NCBI GenBank assembly: GCA_945952445.1
Contig: CAMFIG010000014.1
Coordinates: 1-46,221, forward strand
Origin: an uncultured Chlamydiae bacterium
GTDB lineage: Bacteria > Chlamydiota > Chlamydiia > Chlamydiales > Rhabdochlamydiaceae
DNA length: 46,221 bases
Direction of reading: 5' to 3'
In this document: piece by piece, positions 24,820 to 33,174 of the stretch
Layout of the letters: each line of letters starts with the position of its first letter
Position numbering within the stretch: the first letter of the stretch is position 1
The notes under the pieces: generated by a model
Told to the model about the DNA's origin: nothing
The model's input: only the letters and a program-made list of their open reading frames with translations
Database searches by the model: none
Made by a program: the position numbers and the translations under genes

Positions 24820-26052
24820 TCACGAAAGTGATTTCGATGGTTTGCGAAGATAGATGAGGGAAAAAAAACAGAGAAGAGCGCTAAAAATTAATGTCAATTT
24901 AGGATGGATTGCTGCAGTAAGTCCTCCCATAAGAGCTCCAACAATCGACGCGATAGAGCCAAAAGATTGGTTGATGCCTAAAATAGCTCCTTGCGCTTCA
25001 GCATTTGCATGCAGTGAAACATGTGCTAGCGCATTGGACCAAGTAAGGGCAGCTGCAATGGCTGCAAGACCAAAATGGATAAGATAAGAGGGGTAGCTTT
25101 GCCCAAGAAAACAGCTTAATAATAAAAGAGTGAGTAAAGGGATGGTTCCATAAAGGATTTTCTTAGGAGAAAAAAAAGGAGTCAGGGATCGTTGGATAAA
25201 AAAATTGGAGAAGGACCAAAGAAGACCGATTCCTAGAAAATTGATCGTAAGCTCTCTTTGAGAGGCTGCATAAGAATGGAGAAGAATAGTGGGGAAAAAT
25301 TGCATTGCAGACATCCAGGCTGCCACAAAAAAGAAAAATACCATGTAGCAATTCTTTAGAGAGGGGCTTTTGATAGCTTCAAGGATGTGATGCACTCCTT
25401 TGAAAAGATGGAAACGTTGATTTTTCGGAACCTTGTGTGTTTCCTCGAAAAATAGCCATACGAGAAGTAGATTGCATAAGAAAAGGGAGGCTGTGATCAG
25501 AAACGGCAAAGAAGGGGAGAAAAGATTGTTGATCCGTGGATCGGAAAAAAAGCCTCCAACAAGTACAGCGCAAAAGAAACTGAGCCCTCCGCAGGCAGAT
25601 ATGTAGCCAAACTTTTTGCTCCTTTCTTGACTGCTTGCAGTAGTGTCGGAAATCGCAGCAAGACAGATGGTAGAATTCCCTGCAAATACGCCGCTGATAA
25701 AGCGACTGATGAGCAAAAGCAATAAAGACTGTTTTGCGATGCTAACAGCTGTGATAATGTATCCTACAATAGATCCTGCAATGGTGAAAAATAGGGCTTT
25801 TTTTCTGCCGACACGGTCAGAAAAATCTCCAATGAGCGGAGCGCTAAAAAATTGAGAAAGGGGAAATAAAGCAACCAGAATGCCTAAAAAAACAACTCGT
25901 ATAAAAAGTCCCGCATCTTCTGCAAAAAAATGGCGCTGGATATTGAGAAATAAGGGAGTAAAGATCGGATATACAATTCCGATCCCGAATGTATCCAATG
26001 CAAAAGTGATAAAGACGCTCGCTGCAGAAAGCCGCTGTTTCGTATTCATCAT
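24820..26052 (-). CDS. MFS transporter, TetA-like drug:proton antiporter family
   Basis: The protein has 410 residues and twelve predicted helices. The major facilitator signature between helices 2 and 3 is present (GDFSDRVGRKKALFFTIAGS), as is the motif C-like proline/glycine region in helix 5 (GYISACGGLSFFCAVLVGGFF), pointing to the DHA1 antiporter group. It would export a small molecule in exchange for protons. The substrate is not deducible. Its ATG overlaps the response-regulator stop by 4 bp, so the two are one transcription unit, and the regulator may control this transporter. Confidence 0.85.
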   Translation of the reverse strand: MMNTKQRLSAASVFITFALDTFGIGIVYPIFTPLFLNIQRHFFAEDAGLFIRVVFLGILVALFPLSQFFSAPLIGDFSDRVGRKKALFFTIAGSIVGYIITAVSIAKQSLLLLLISRFISGVFAGNSTICLAAISDTTASSQERSKKFGYISACGGLSFFCAVLVGGFFSDPRINNLFSPSLPFLITASLFLCNLLLVWLFFEETHKVPKNQRFHLFKGVHHILEAIKSPSLKNCYMVFFFFVAAWMSAMQFFPTILLHSYAASQRELTINFLGIGLLWSFSNFFIQRSLTPFFSPKKILYGTIPLLTLLLLSCFLGQSYPSYLIHFGLAAIAAALTWSNALAHVSLHANAEAQGAILGINQSFGSIASIVGALMGGLTAAIHPKLTLIFSALLCFFSLIYLRKPSKSLS

Positions 26053-26774
26053 CCACTGGAAGAAGAGCGCTTAGCAGGTGGCTCGGAATCCTCTCTCATC
26101 CGATATCCAACGCCTCGGACTGTTTCGATCCAGTCAAAATTAGGGCCTAATTTTTTTCTAAGAGCTGCAATATGGACATCGATGTTGCGGTCCACTACAA
26201 ACGCATCATCATTGTGAATGTCATCGAGCAGCTGGTTTCTGGAAAGAACTTGGCCTCGATTGATGAGGAGTCTTTTTAAAATCCCAAATTCAGAAAGAGT
26301 AATCAAGATGTTCTTGTCTCCCTTTCTTAGCAAATATCTATCTATCTCGAGGGTATATTCTCCAAATGTCAGTACTTTTTGCGGTTTTTCTGGTTCTTTG
26401 GATCTGCGTAGAATGGCCTTGATCTTAGAAAAGAGCACTTTGGGAGAAAATGGTTTTGGGATATAATCATCAGCCCCTAATTCCAATCCCAAAATCACAT
26501 CGAGTTCTTCTGCTTTTGCAGTCAAAATAATGACAGGGATGTTTTTTAGCTCGGCGTGGCTTTTTACTTTTCTACATACGTCAAAGCCATTTTGTCCCGG
26601 GAGCATAATATCTAGGATCACAAGATCCGGTTTTTCTCTTTCTATGGCTCTATATCCATTAATCCCGTCGACTTCGACATGCAGTTTGTATCCGGAAATC
26701 TCAGCTTGCAATTTGATGAGAGCTGCAATATCCTCTTCATCTTCCACTAAAAGAATTCTCTTTTTCTGTGACAT
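26049..26774 (-). CDS. OmpR/PhoB-type response regulator
   Basis: The protein is about 241 residues from ATG 26774, chosen because GAGAGGA precedes it by five bases; ATG 26804 lacks such a site. The receiver domain (about 1-120) has the acidic pair (LLVEDEEDI), the phospho-acceptor aspartate (LVILDIMLPG), the Thr (IILTAKAE) and the Lys (YIPKPFSP). All are intact, unlike the atypical ChxR of Chlamydia. The C-terminal winged helix (about 135-232) ends with VDRNIDVHIAALRKKLG and VRGVGYRM. No histidine kinase is next to it. It probably controls its own operon with the MFS gene, which is inference from the overlap. Confidence 0.9.
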   Translation of the reverse strand: MSQKKRILLVEDEEDIAALIKLQAEISGYKLHVEVDGINGYRAIEREKPDLVILDIMLPGQNGFDVCRKVKSHAELKNIPVIILTAKAEELDVILGLELGADDYIPKPFSPKVLFSKIKAILRRSKEPEKPQKVLTFGEYTLEIDRYLLRKGDKNILITLSEFGILKRLLINRGQVLSRNQLLDDIHNDDAFVVDRNIDVHIAALRKKLGPNFDWIETVRGVGYRMREDSEPPAKRSSSSG

Positions 26775-26961
26775 GTGTCCTCTCAGATCTGGTGAAATTG
26801 ACATGTTTTTTGCTATGGCGATAGACCTAGCAACGTATGTTTATTATGGGCGCGAGTATCGTTCTGTATGTGATTAATCGCAACAACAAACTAAAAAGTT
26901 GAGATTGATATTCCGTGAAAGAGATTTGCTGTAAGCGCCATCGATGATGTTTTTTAGCAAT

Positions 26962-28221
26962 CTAGCGTATTGCCTTATGCAGATCTTCATGTTCGAAAGC
27001 AGAAGCCATTCGATCGATTTCTGCTTTTTTTATTTTTAATTTGTCTGCCTCTTTGCTCCATGAGGCTGTGGCAAATCCTACTTCTTTTAGAATTTTTTTT
27101 GCTCGTAGAAGGTCGATATCGAAGTAATGAGCCACAGCTGTTGCTATATCAAGAGATGCACTTGGATCTATCAAATCGATGGCTGTGGATAGAACTCGTG
27201 GTTTTATATCCGTTGGTGTGGGATTTAAGTCATAGGCAGGCGACAAGACCCAGCCTGCAGGTCCGGAGTAGAGAAATGCATGATTGCGCAGGTGATCGTC
27301 TACATTGGAAATCAAAATATTAAAAACAATGCGGCGCCATAAGGCTTCCAAGTCTTCTTTAGGAGATGCGCTTATTTGTCGAATTACATCAGCAATTTCA
27401 AGATAGCTGTGCATTTCATTATCTTTTGCTGCTAGAGCGCTCATTGCAGAAAGAAATGGGATGCGAGTATTGCCTTTTCGATCAAATCTCCTAGACAAAA
27501 GGATTTGGCTTTGGCCTACTGATTCAAGACGCCAGTCAGGAACCTTGATTCCTGCTTTATGAGCCAGAGTTAAGGCCACAGCTTCCCAAGCAATGGCATT
27601 TATCTCATCATCCTTGCGAGGAAATTTAGCTATAGTCAAGTGGTTGTCTTTGTCTCTTACCGAGGCTTTCGGCCTCGCTCCTCCGAGCGAGGAACCGGGA
27701 GCTAGCAATAAACGCAGGTCTTCTTCTGAGTCTGAGTCTTGCAGTACATGACTTGCAGCAGTAAGAAGTTTGCCGACAGAAACTAAAGGTGGAATATGCT
27801 CTTTATCGTACGTGGTTAAAAAAGATCCTGGGTCTTTGTTCTTGAAGCGCAAGGCGCCTTGTCTTCCTTCATCGTCAACCATCAACAAAAAATCTATTTC
27901 TTTTAAGGCTCGGGCTGTTCGTTTTTCTTTTTCAGCGTTTTTTCTTTCAGATCGACGCATCAGCAGGCGGCCCCATCGGTCGGGAGCTGAATCATCAATG
28001 GCTCCAAACATGGGTTTATCGGGCGCCGCATGAAAGGAACCTGCAACTAATTTTAAAGCCGGATCTAAAGAAAAGCGTTTTTGGTGGCCTAACCACTCTC
28101 GGTCATATTCAAAAGACATGCTTTCCCGGCCGTTGCGAAATCTACACCAAAGATGACCAACTTTAATCGGAAAGCCTTCGAGATCTACATAAACTAAAAA
28201 GGCTTGTTCCATATTACTCAT
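26962..28221 (-). CDS. hipA: HipA-family serine/threonine kinase toxin
   Basis: The protein has 419 residues. The N-terminal HipA subdomain (about 1-120, with DDSAPDRWGRLLMRRSER) precedes the kinase. The kinase has the P-loop-like APGSSLGGARPKASV, the ATP lysine in LTIAKFPRKDD, the catalytic NILISNVDDHLRNHAFL segment and the metal-binding LSPAYDLNP. HipA toxins phosphorylate targets such as glutamyl-tRNA synthetase and induce dormancy. All key residues are present and the length is normal. The start overlaps the antitoxin stop by 8 bp. Placement between an unrelated regulator and the Tol-Pal operon fits acquisition as a cassette. Confidence 0.88.
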   Translation of the reverse strand: MSNMEQAFLVYVDLEGFPIKVGHLWCRFRNGRESMSFEYDREWLGHQKRFSLDPALKLVAGSFHAAPDKPMFGAIDDSAPDRWGRLLMRRSERKNAEKEKRTARALKEIDFLLMVDDEGRQGALRFKNKDPGSFLTTYDKEHIPPLVSVGKLLTAASHVLQDSDSEEDLRLLLAPGSSLGGARPKASVRDKDNHLTIAKFPRKDDEINAIAWEAVALTLAHKAGIKVPDWRLESVGQSQILLSRRFDRKGNTRIPFLSAMSALAAKDNEMHSYLEIADVIRQISASPKEDLEALWRRIVFNILISNVDDHLRNHAFLYSGPAGWVLSPAYDLNPTPTDIKPRVLSTAIDLIDPSASLDIATAVAHYFDIDLLRAKKILKEVGFATASWSKEADKLKIKKAEIDRMASAFEHEDLHKAIR

Positions 28222-28540
28222 TCCTCTTGTCTTTCGGTGAAAAGCGAATGCGCTTGGGTAAGCTTTCAGCCTCCAATTCCAAACCTAATAGATCCGATGT
28301 TGAGTCGGCTAATTCAGCAATCCGTTCTATCATGCCTAAAATAAATATTACTCTAGCATAAGCTCCTAAAGAGACGCCATGATCGCCTTTTTCGATCTTG
28401 CTTAGAGTTGCGCGACTAATGGATGCTCTTTCTGCAGCTAGCTGCATCGGAATGCGACGTCTTTTCCTAGCATTGCGAAGGTCTTGGCCAAGCTTTTTTA
28501 AAGCCATTTTGATGGGGATTGGGGTGCTTTTAATGTCCAT
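28214..28540 (-). CDS. hipB: HipB-like XRE-family antitoxin
   Basis: The 108-residue protein (ATG 28540, AGGAT just upstream) has a helix-turn-helix at about 12-66 (GQDLRNARKRRRIPMQLAAE, ISRATLSKIEKGDHGVSLGA). It is followed by a tail ending in RIRFSPKDKRNE, possibly the part that docks on HipA. HipB-type proteins neutralise the kinase and repress the operon. The operator candidate lies immediately upstream of the start. Confidence 0.85.
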   Translation of the reverse strand: MDIKSTPIPIKMALKKLGQDLRNARKRRRIPMQLAAERASISRATLSKIEKGDHGVSLGAYARVIFILGMIERIAELADSTSDLLGLELEAESLPKRIRFSPKDKRNE

Positions 28541-28592
28541 AATCCTATCCTGTATCAATTTTATTGTATAGGATTGACGACGTTAAAGTCAA
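28541..28592 (-). promoter_or_regulatory. hipBA promoter and operator
   Basis: On the minus strand TTGACT (28587-28592) is the -35 and TATACAAT (28563-28570) covers the -10. AATCCTAT (28541-28548) and ATAGGATT (28568-28575) are perfect inverted arms spanning the -10 region and leader up to the hipB ATG. A TATCC core as in known HipB operators is present at 28546-28550. Confidence 0.6.
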
Positions 28593-28718
28593 TCTATAAT
28601 TAATTTCTATATATAACTAAAGATTGTATTTTCTGAGTTGGGAATAGATCTTGCCGATGATGCTGAAGGGATAGTTGTTGAGCAGTGGAGAAATTAACAG
28701 GAATCTACTGGCTGTGAC

Positions 28719-29540
28719 TTATGGGGAGAAACAATAGGAATTCTCGTTCATCATTAACTTGCAAACTTTTTCAATAGGACTGTTAAGAAATGTTTGCCCA
28801 AGATGGCGGAATTTTTCAGGATCATCAGAAACGTAAAATTCATAGAGTGGCTGGGTAGTATTGTTGCAAAGTTGCAGTGATTGCAGCAAATTTCGAGCCT
28901 GCCAAGCGCAGGCAAAGGCTGGATCGACGATATGGATTTTATCCCCTATTTCTTGTTGGATGACTTTATGAAGAAGAGGGTAATGAGTACAGCCAAGGAG
29001 TAGGGTGTCGATGTCGCTTGTTTTTAAAGGGTGTAGATACTCTTTAGCAACAGCGGCTGCAATGGGATGATCTACGTATCCTTCTTCAACAATGTGGACA
29101 AATAGAGGACAAGGGATTGCTGTAAAAGATCCATGAGGTATTTTTTCTTGCAGCAGGGTTTGGTAGATTGCGGATTGGATGGTCCTTTGTGTTCCAAGAA
29201 TTCCAACTTTTCCCGACGAGGTTCTTTTGAGCAATTCTTCCATTGCAGGTTCGACAATGCCAATGACAGGAACAGGAGATGCCTGCCGGATGGCTTTTAT
29301 CGATGAAGCACATACTGTATGGCATGCGACAATCAGCATTTTTACGCCAAGACTTATAAGAAAACGGGTGTTTTCTACAGACCACTGTGTGATTTTGTCT
29401 TCACTTTTATTTCCATAGGGGATGCGTGCAGTATCTCCAAAGTAGATGATGTTTTCATTCGGCAAAAGCGCTTGGACTGCGCGCATCACGGTCAGTCCTC
29501 CAAACCCAGAATCGAAGATCCCTATGCTGGCTGTTTGCAT
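28719..29540 (-). CDS. murI: glutamate racemase
   Basis: MurI converts L- to D-glutamate for peptidoglycan stem peptides, in the cytosol. The 273 residues show the N-terminal IGIFDSGFGGLTV signature, the first catalytic cysteine in VACHTVCASS and the second in LLLGCTHYPLL. The first motif reads ACHT where ACNT is usual; the Asn-to-His change is next to the active site. It starts nine bases after the LysM lipoprotein stop, so it is the distal gene of the Tol-Pal operon. Pathogenic Chlamydia lack murI and use DapF for this reaction, so its presence fits an environmental chlamydia. Confidence 0.9.
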   Translation of the reverse strand: MQTASIGIFDSGFGGLTVMRAVQALLPNENIIYFGDTARIPYGNKSEDKITQWSVENTRFLISLGVKMLIVACHTVCASSIKAIRQASPVPVIGIVEPAMEELLKRTSSGKVGILGTQRTIQSAIYQTLLQEKIPHGSFTAIPCPLFVHIVEEGYVDHPIAAAVAKEYLHPLKTSDIDTLLLGCTHYPLLHKVIQQEIGDKIHIVDPAFACAWQARNLLQSLQLCNNTTQPLYEFYVSDDPEKFRHLGQTFLNSPIEKVCKLMMNENSYCFSP

Positions 29541-29549
29541 CTTATCTCC

Positions 29550-30197
29550 TCAAGGAATTGCAAGCTCTTGTCCTACCAGAATGCGATGATTAGATAGATT
29601 GTTTTCTCTCTGGATGGCTTCGACAGAGGTCTTATGCAGTCGAGCTATCTTCTCTAGACTATCGCCGGGCTTCACTTTATAGGTTTTGCCTCGTTCAGAT
29701 GAGACAGTCCCCATCGTTTGAGAAAGCGCTTGCAAGGTGGATTTTAGACTTAAAATGTCCTCAATTGTCCGATTTTGTGCATTCACAGCGGCTTCTATTT
29801 CTTGGATTTTGCTTCGATATTGATTAAGAGAGGAGCTGGTCTGGTTGGCATGTTGGCTGAGTTGCTGTAGATCGGTTAAGATTTTCTCTTGTTGCCTTTC
29901 GATCAGGCTTAGCTTTTTTTCCATGGCAGTAAGACGAGGGTCTGTTGCGGATGAACTTGACCTCGATGAGGTTTCTTTTGCTTTTAGAGCGTGGTCTTGT
30001 TTTTTGACTTGCTCATCGAGTATTTGGAGCTCTACTTGTGTGTTATTCTGAGCGTGTTTCAAATCGGCAATGTCAATGCGAAGCTCTTCTAGAGCAATCG
30101 ACGTATCGTGCTTGTCTTGCTGTAAAACGGCAAGATGAGAAGAGCATCCGGAGATTACAAAACTTACAAAAAAGAGGGGGAAAAGATGTTTTTTCAC
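29550..30197 (-). CDS. LysM-domain lipoprotein with coiled coil
   Basis: The protein has 215 residues. A lipoprotein signal ends in VISGC (Cys18). A long coiled coil follows (about 25-150, with TAMEKKLSLIERQQEKILTD), and a C-terminal LysM domain (about 170-215: KTYKVKPGDSLEKIARLHK ... NHRILVGQELAIP) should bind the glycan of peptidoglycan. It is downstream of pal, separated by a 53-bp space with a terminator-like hairpin. This position and domain match the LysM/NlpD-like gene next to pal in Chlamydia (CT601), from memory. A tether between membrane and cell wall is the likely role. Confidence 0.8.
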   Translation of the reverse strand: MKKHLFPLFFVSFVISGCSSHLAVLQQDKHDTSIALEELRIDIADLKHAQNNTQVELQILDEQVKKQDHALKAKETSSRSSSSATDPRLTAMEKKLSLIERQQEKILTDLQQLSQHANQTSSSLNQYRSKIQEIEAAVNAQNRTIEDILSLKSTLQALSQTMGTVSSERGKTYKVKPGDSLEKIARLHKTSVEAIQRENNLSNHRILVGQELAIP

Positions 30198-30217
30198 GGG
30201 TATATCTTATAATTTAA

Positions 30218-30243
30218 AAAGCCCCATCGTAAGACAGGGCTTT
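30218..30243 (-). terminator. hairpin between pal and the LysM gene
   Basis: On the minus strand AAAGCCC and GGGCTTT pair around a 12-base loop and are followed by two more T's and an AT-rich run. It may attenuate transcription so that the lysM-murI segment is expressed below tol-pal. Confidence 0.55.
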
Positions 30244-30250
30244 AAGGGTC

Positions 30251-30943
30251 TTAATGTTGTTCGTAGATTCTAAATTGCGCTCTTCGGTTTTGGCTCCAAG
30301 CTGTAGGAGAGTTTGCCAAATCTAGAAGTTTTTCTTTTCCATAAGAGATAGTATGGATGTTTTCTGGATTCGCGCCTTTTTGCACTAGAAGTGTACGAAC
30401 GTAATTCGCTCTGCGTGTTCCTAATGCGAGATTATAGGCTTCTGGTCCTCTTTGATCGCAGTGGCCTTCTACAAAGATGTACGTATTTGGATGTGCCTTG
30501 AGGTAAGCTGCTATGCGGTCGATAGCTGCAAGATCTTCAGGTTGTTTGAGCACGTGTTCATCTGTGTTGAAGTGCAAGGTGCGGAAAATGTGTGCAAGGG
30601 CAGCAGATGGAGTTTGGAACCCATCGAGACCTGGCAGCCCGCTTCCTGGTTCTCCTGGGGAGTCCTTAGGCTGAGGTATTGCAAGATCAGCGAATTGTTC
30701 TTTGAGGTCTTCATCTTGTAAAGGGATAAAATCCTCATCGCTTGCTGAGAGCTCTTTTGTTTCAGTGTAGGCTACATCGGAGGATTCTCCGGGTTGTCCC
30801 CATAGTACGCGTTCTTTTGCTCTTTTGTAGCTTCCTAGGCTTGTTGAATCATCCCAAGCATCTCCATTTTTTTTCTGACAGCTATTCAAGAGCAGCAGGG
30901 TTGAAGTAGATAATAATACTGTCCAAATGACTGACTTTTTCAT
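30251..30943 (-). CDS. pal: peptidoglycan-associated lipoprotein Pal
   Basis: The protein has 230 residues. The lipoprotein signal ends in LLLLNSC (Cys22). An acidic, proline-rich linker precedes the OmpA-like domain (about 118-228), which carries YIFVEGHCDQRGPEAYNLALG and the TRRANYVRTLL helix. The aspartate and arginine that hold meso-diaminopimelate are present (CDQRG; NRRAQF). Pal links the outer membrane to peptidoglycan and cycles with TolB. It lies 30 bp after tolB in the operon. Confidence 0.93.
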   Translation of the reverse strand: MKKSVIWTVLLSTSTLLLLNSCQKKNGDAWDDSTSLGSYKRAKERVLWGQPGESSDVAYTETKELSASDEDFIPLQDEDLKEQFADLAIPQPKDSPGEPGSGLPGLDGFQTPSAALAHIFRTLHFNTDEHVLKQPEDLAAIDRIAAYLKAHPNTYIFVEGHCDQRGPEAYNLALGTRRANYVRTLLVQKGANPENIHTISYGKEKLLDLANSPTAWSQNRRAQFRIYEQH

Positions 30944-30973
30944 GCATTCCTCACATTATATGCTAATAAATTG

Positions 30974-32338
30974 TTAACGTATGCCCCAAGTTGGGTAGTG
31001 TTTTTTCCCAGGGCCTTGTGTAATTTTCACTGCATCGGGCTGATTCATATTCACTATGTATAGATCGGATGATGTTCCATCTGTAGAGTTAAATACAATA
31101 TGCGTACTATCGGGAGCCCAACAAGGGTTTTCTTTATTGCCCGGACCCATTGTAAGCTGTTGCTCTTCCTCGGTGGCGAAGTCGTAAATCCATATCTGCC
31201 TGATACCATCTGTTTTAGCACTATAGGCTAATTTTGTTCCATCAGGAGACCAAGAAGGACAGGAATTTTCTTTATTTCGTTTAGTAATCAGTCGCGCATT
31301 GGGTCTTTTTTGGGATGCTTTAGTGGAAATGGTGTAAATGCGCGTGGCCCCATCTTTATCGGAAACAAAGGCAAGAGACGATCCGTCGGGGCTGAATGTA
31401 GGCGATGCTTGCGTGGATCTTGGATAAGAAAATATCTGTTTTGGAGTTCCAGTAAGGCCGTTGCCAGATTGAATTGGCTGGATAAATAGGTCGGCTCTTC
31501 CGCTTGCATCGCAAATAAAAGCTAGCTGATCTCGTTGTTTAGAAATAGCAGGTAGCAGTTGGTTGCCGCGGATATCTACTACTTTGGATCCTTTAGCTTC
31601 TCCGATAGAAGAAATGTAGATTTTTGGCTGGCCAGTGCGGTAAGAGACATATAGAAAAAGGTCTTTTTGAAAATGCGCGTCCTTAGGTAGTAAAACGGGA
31701 GTAATGCAGTATGTGTTTTCTTTGGTGATGGGTCTTGCATTATGTCCATCCCAATCGCATTCCCAAATTTCTGAAAGCCACGCAGTGCCTTCAGCTTTGG
31801 GGTTTTTATATTGGCAGGAGAAGAGAATTCTGGAGTTGGCAACGCCTTCTTGATGGAAAAGGACTTTATGGATCGCATCGGATAGGGCATGGATTTTACG
31901 CCTATCTTGCGCAATCGAGCCTGAAAGAGGGATGTCGGAAATCTGTTTAGCAGAAGAAGACAAAAGATCGTATGCAGTGGCAGAGAGCTTTTTATCTTTC
32001 ACGGTGAAGGCGACAGCATAGGGCGCTCCAATGGAGCGCAGCTCGGTAGTATTATGTGGAGTGCTAAGAAGAGTTTCTTTATTAGGAGATTTTGCAAGAA
32101 CCTTAGTTTTGCCGTTGTAGTTGAAATCATAAGCAAGCACAGAATCTATTTCCTGTAGATAAGAGGAAGAGATAGACCCATCTTGGCAGTGGATTTTTGA
32201 AAGGTATATTGCGGCAAGAGGGCTGTCTGTAGCGAGTTGAATTCGAATTTCTTGAGGTGGAGATTCTGCATAGAGTCTATTCCCGAAGAAGGTTACGGCT
32301 AACAAACAGAAAAATAAGCGTATTGTATTCCATCTCAT
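30974..32338 (-). CDS. tolB: Tol-Pal system beta-propeller protein TolB
   Basis: TolB is a periplasmic protein that binds Pal and the TolA-type protein. It has about 454 residues from ATG 32338 (AAAGGG seven bases upstream), starting with a signal peptide (IRLFFCLLAVTFFGNRLYAE). Upstream in-frame codons to 32392 overlap the preceding gene and lack a site. An N-terminal alpha/beta domain (about 25-160) is followed by a six-bladed propeller with the diagnostic WD40-like segments: SPTFSPDGSSLAFVSDKDG, CPSWSPDGTKLAYSAKTDG, NPCWAPDSTHIVFNSTDG. Length and order are standard. Confidence 0.92.
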   Translation of the reverse strand: MRWNTIRLFFCLLAVTFFGNRLYAESPPQEIRIQLATDSPLAAIYLSKIHCQDGSISSSYLQEIDSVLAYDFNYNGKTKVLAKSPNKETLLSTPHNTTELRSIGAPYAVAFTVKDKKLSATAYDLLSSSAKQISDIPLSGSIAQDRRKIHALSDAIHKVLFHQEGVANSRILFSCQYKNPKAEGTAWLSEIWECDWDGHNARPITKENTYCITPVLLPKDAHFQKDLFLYVSYRTGQPKIYISSIGEAKGSKVVDIRGNQLLPAISKQRDQLAFICDASGRADLFIQPIQSGNGLTGTPKQIFSYPRSTQASPTFSPDGSSLAFVSDKDGATRIYTISTKASQKRPNARLITKRNKENSCPSWSPDGTKLAYSAKTDGIRQIWIYDFATEEEQQLTMGPGNKENPCWAPDSTHIVFNSTDGTSSDLYIVNMNQPDAVKITQGPGKKHYPTWGIR

Positions 32339-32348
32339 GGGACACCCT

Positions 32349-33170
32349 TTATAGTTCATTGCAAAATGTAAGTACAAATATATTGATTTCATTTTTTTTA
32401 AGATAGGTGGAAGGGATTATTATCTTTGTCAGATTTTCTTCCAAATACTTTGTGTTTTTGGTGCTTTCAGATTTCACTATGCGGACGGATGAGACCCGGC
32501 CATCTCCTTGAACCGAAAGTTGGATTGTGACTTCTCCAAAGTCGGGGAGTTTGAGTTTTTGCTGCAAATAACCTATGAGAAATTCCGTCCAAGAGTCTTC
32601 CTCTTCAAAAGAGCTGAAAGAGGAGGATTCTTCAGTCTTCGAAAAAGAGGAGATTTCTATCTGTTTCATGGGAGGTAAAGAAGAAACTCTAGGTGTGTTG
32701 TCTTGTTTTGCTGCAATTTTAGAGAGCTTCTCTTCCGCTTCTTTTAATAGATTTTGAGAAGGCGATGGAGCTGTTTGTTTAGCAGCAGACGGCTTTTTTG
32801 GAGGGGGTGTTTTCTTTGTGACTGTAGTTTCTGTTTTAGAAGGGGGGGCCGGCTTTGTTTTGGGAGCTGGGGCGGGAGGCTTTTTCGGTGGAGGGGATGG
32901 CTGTGTCTTTGCGGGAGCTGCTTGCGTTGTATTTTTTTTCGTTGTCGCCTTTGGAGTTTGAGCCATAGAGAGTTTCGGCTTTGGCTGTGTAGAGATCGTC
33001 TTGACAATAAGCTTTTTGGGCTCGTCTTTTTTGGGATGTATGGCTTCGGCATAAGCGAGCGTAAGCAACAGAGTAAAATGGATGAAGATGACGGCACTTA
33101 CAATAAGTCCTCTGATTGGATCTTCCTTCCACCAGAGAGCAAGACGGCGTCGCACAAAGGAGGAAACCAT
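32349..33170 (-). CDS. TolA/TonB-like energy-transducing protein
   Basis: The protein has 273 residues. One N-terminal transmembrane helix (IVSAVIFIHFTLLLTLAYAEA) is followed by a long proline/lysine/alanine-rich segment (about 60-135: APAKTQPSPPPKKPPAPAPK) that could span the periplasm. A C-terminal TonB-like domain (about 205-273) contains VTIQLSVQGDGRVSSVRIVK. It occupies the tolA slot between tolR and tolB but has a TonB-type proline-rich linker and not TolA's long helix. It corresponds to CT598 by position. TolQR should energise it to act on TolB/Pal. Confidence 0.82.
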   Translation of the reverse strand: MVSSFVRRRLALWWKEDPIRGLIVSAVIFIHFTLLLTLAYAEAIHPKKDEPKKLIVKTISTQPKPKLSMAQTPKATTKKNTTQAAPAKTQPSPPPKKPPAPAPKTKPAPPSKTETTVTKKTPPPKKPSAAKQTAPSPSQNLLKEAEEKLSKIAAKQDNTPRVSSLPPMKQIEISSFSKTEESSSFSSFEEEDSWTEFLIGYLQQKLKLPDFGEVTIQLSVQGDGRVSSVRIVKSESTKNTKYLEENLTKIIIPSTYLKKNEINIFVLTFCNEL

Positions 33171-33174
33171 AGAT

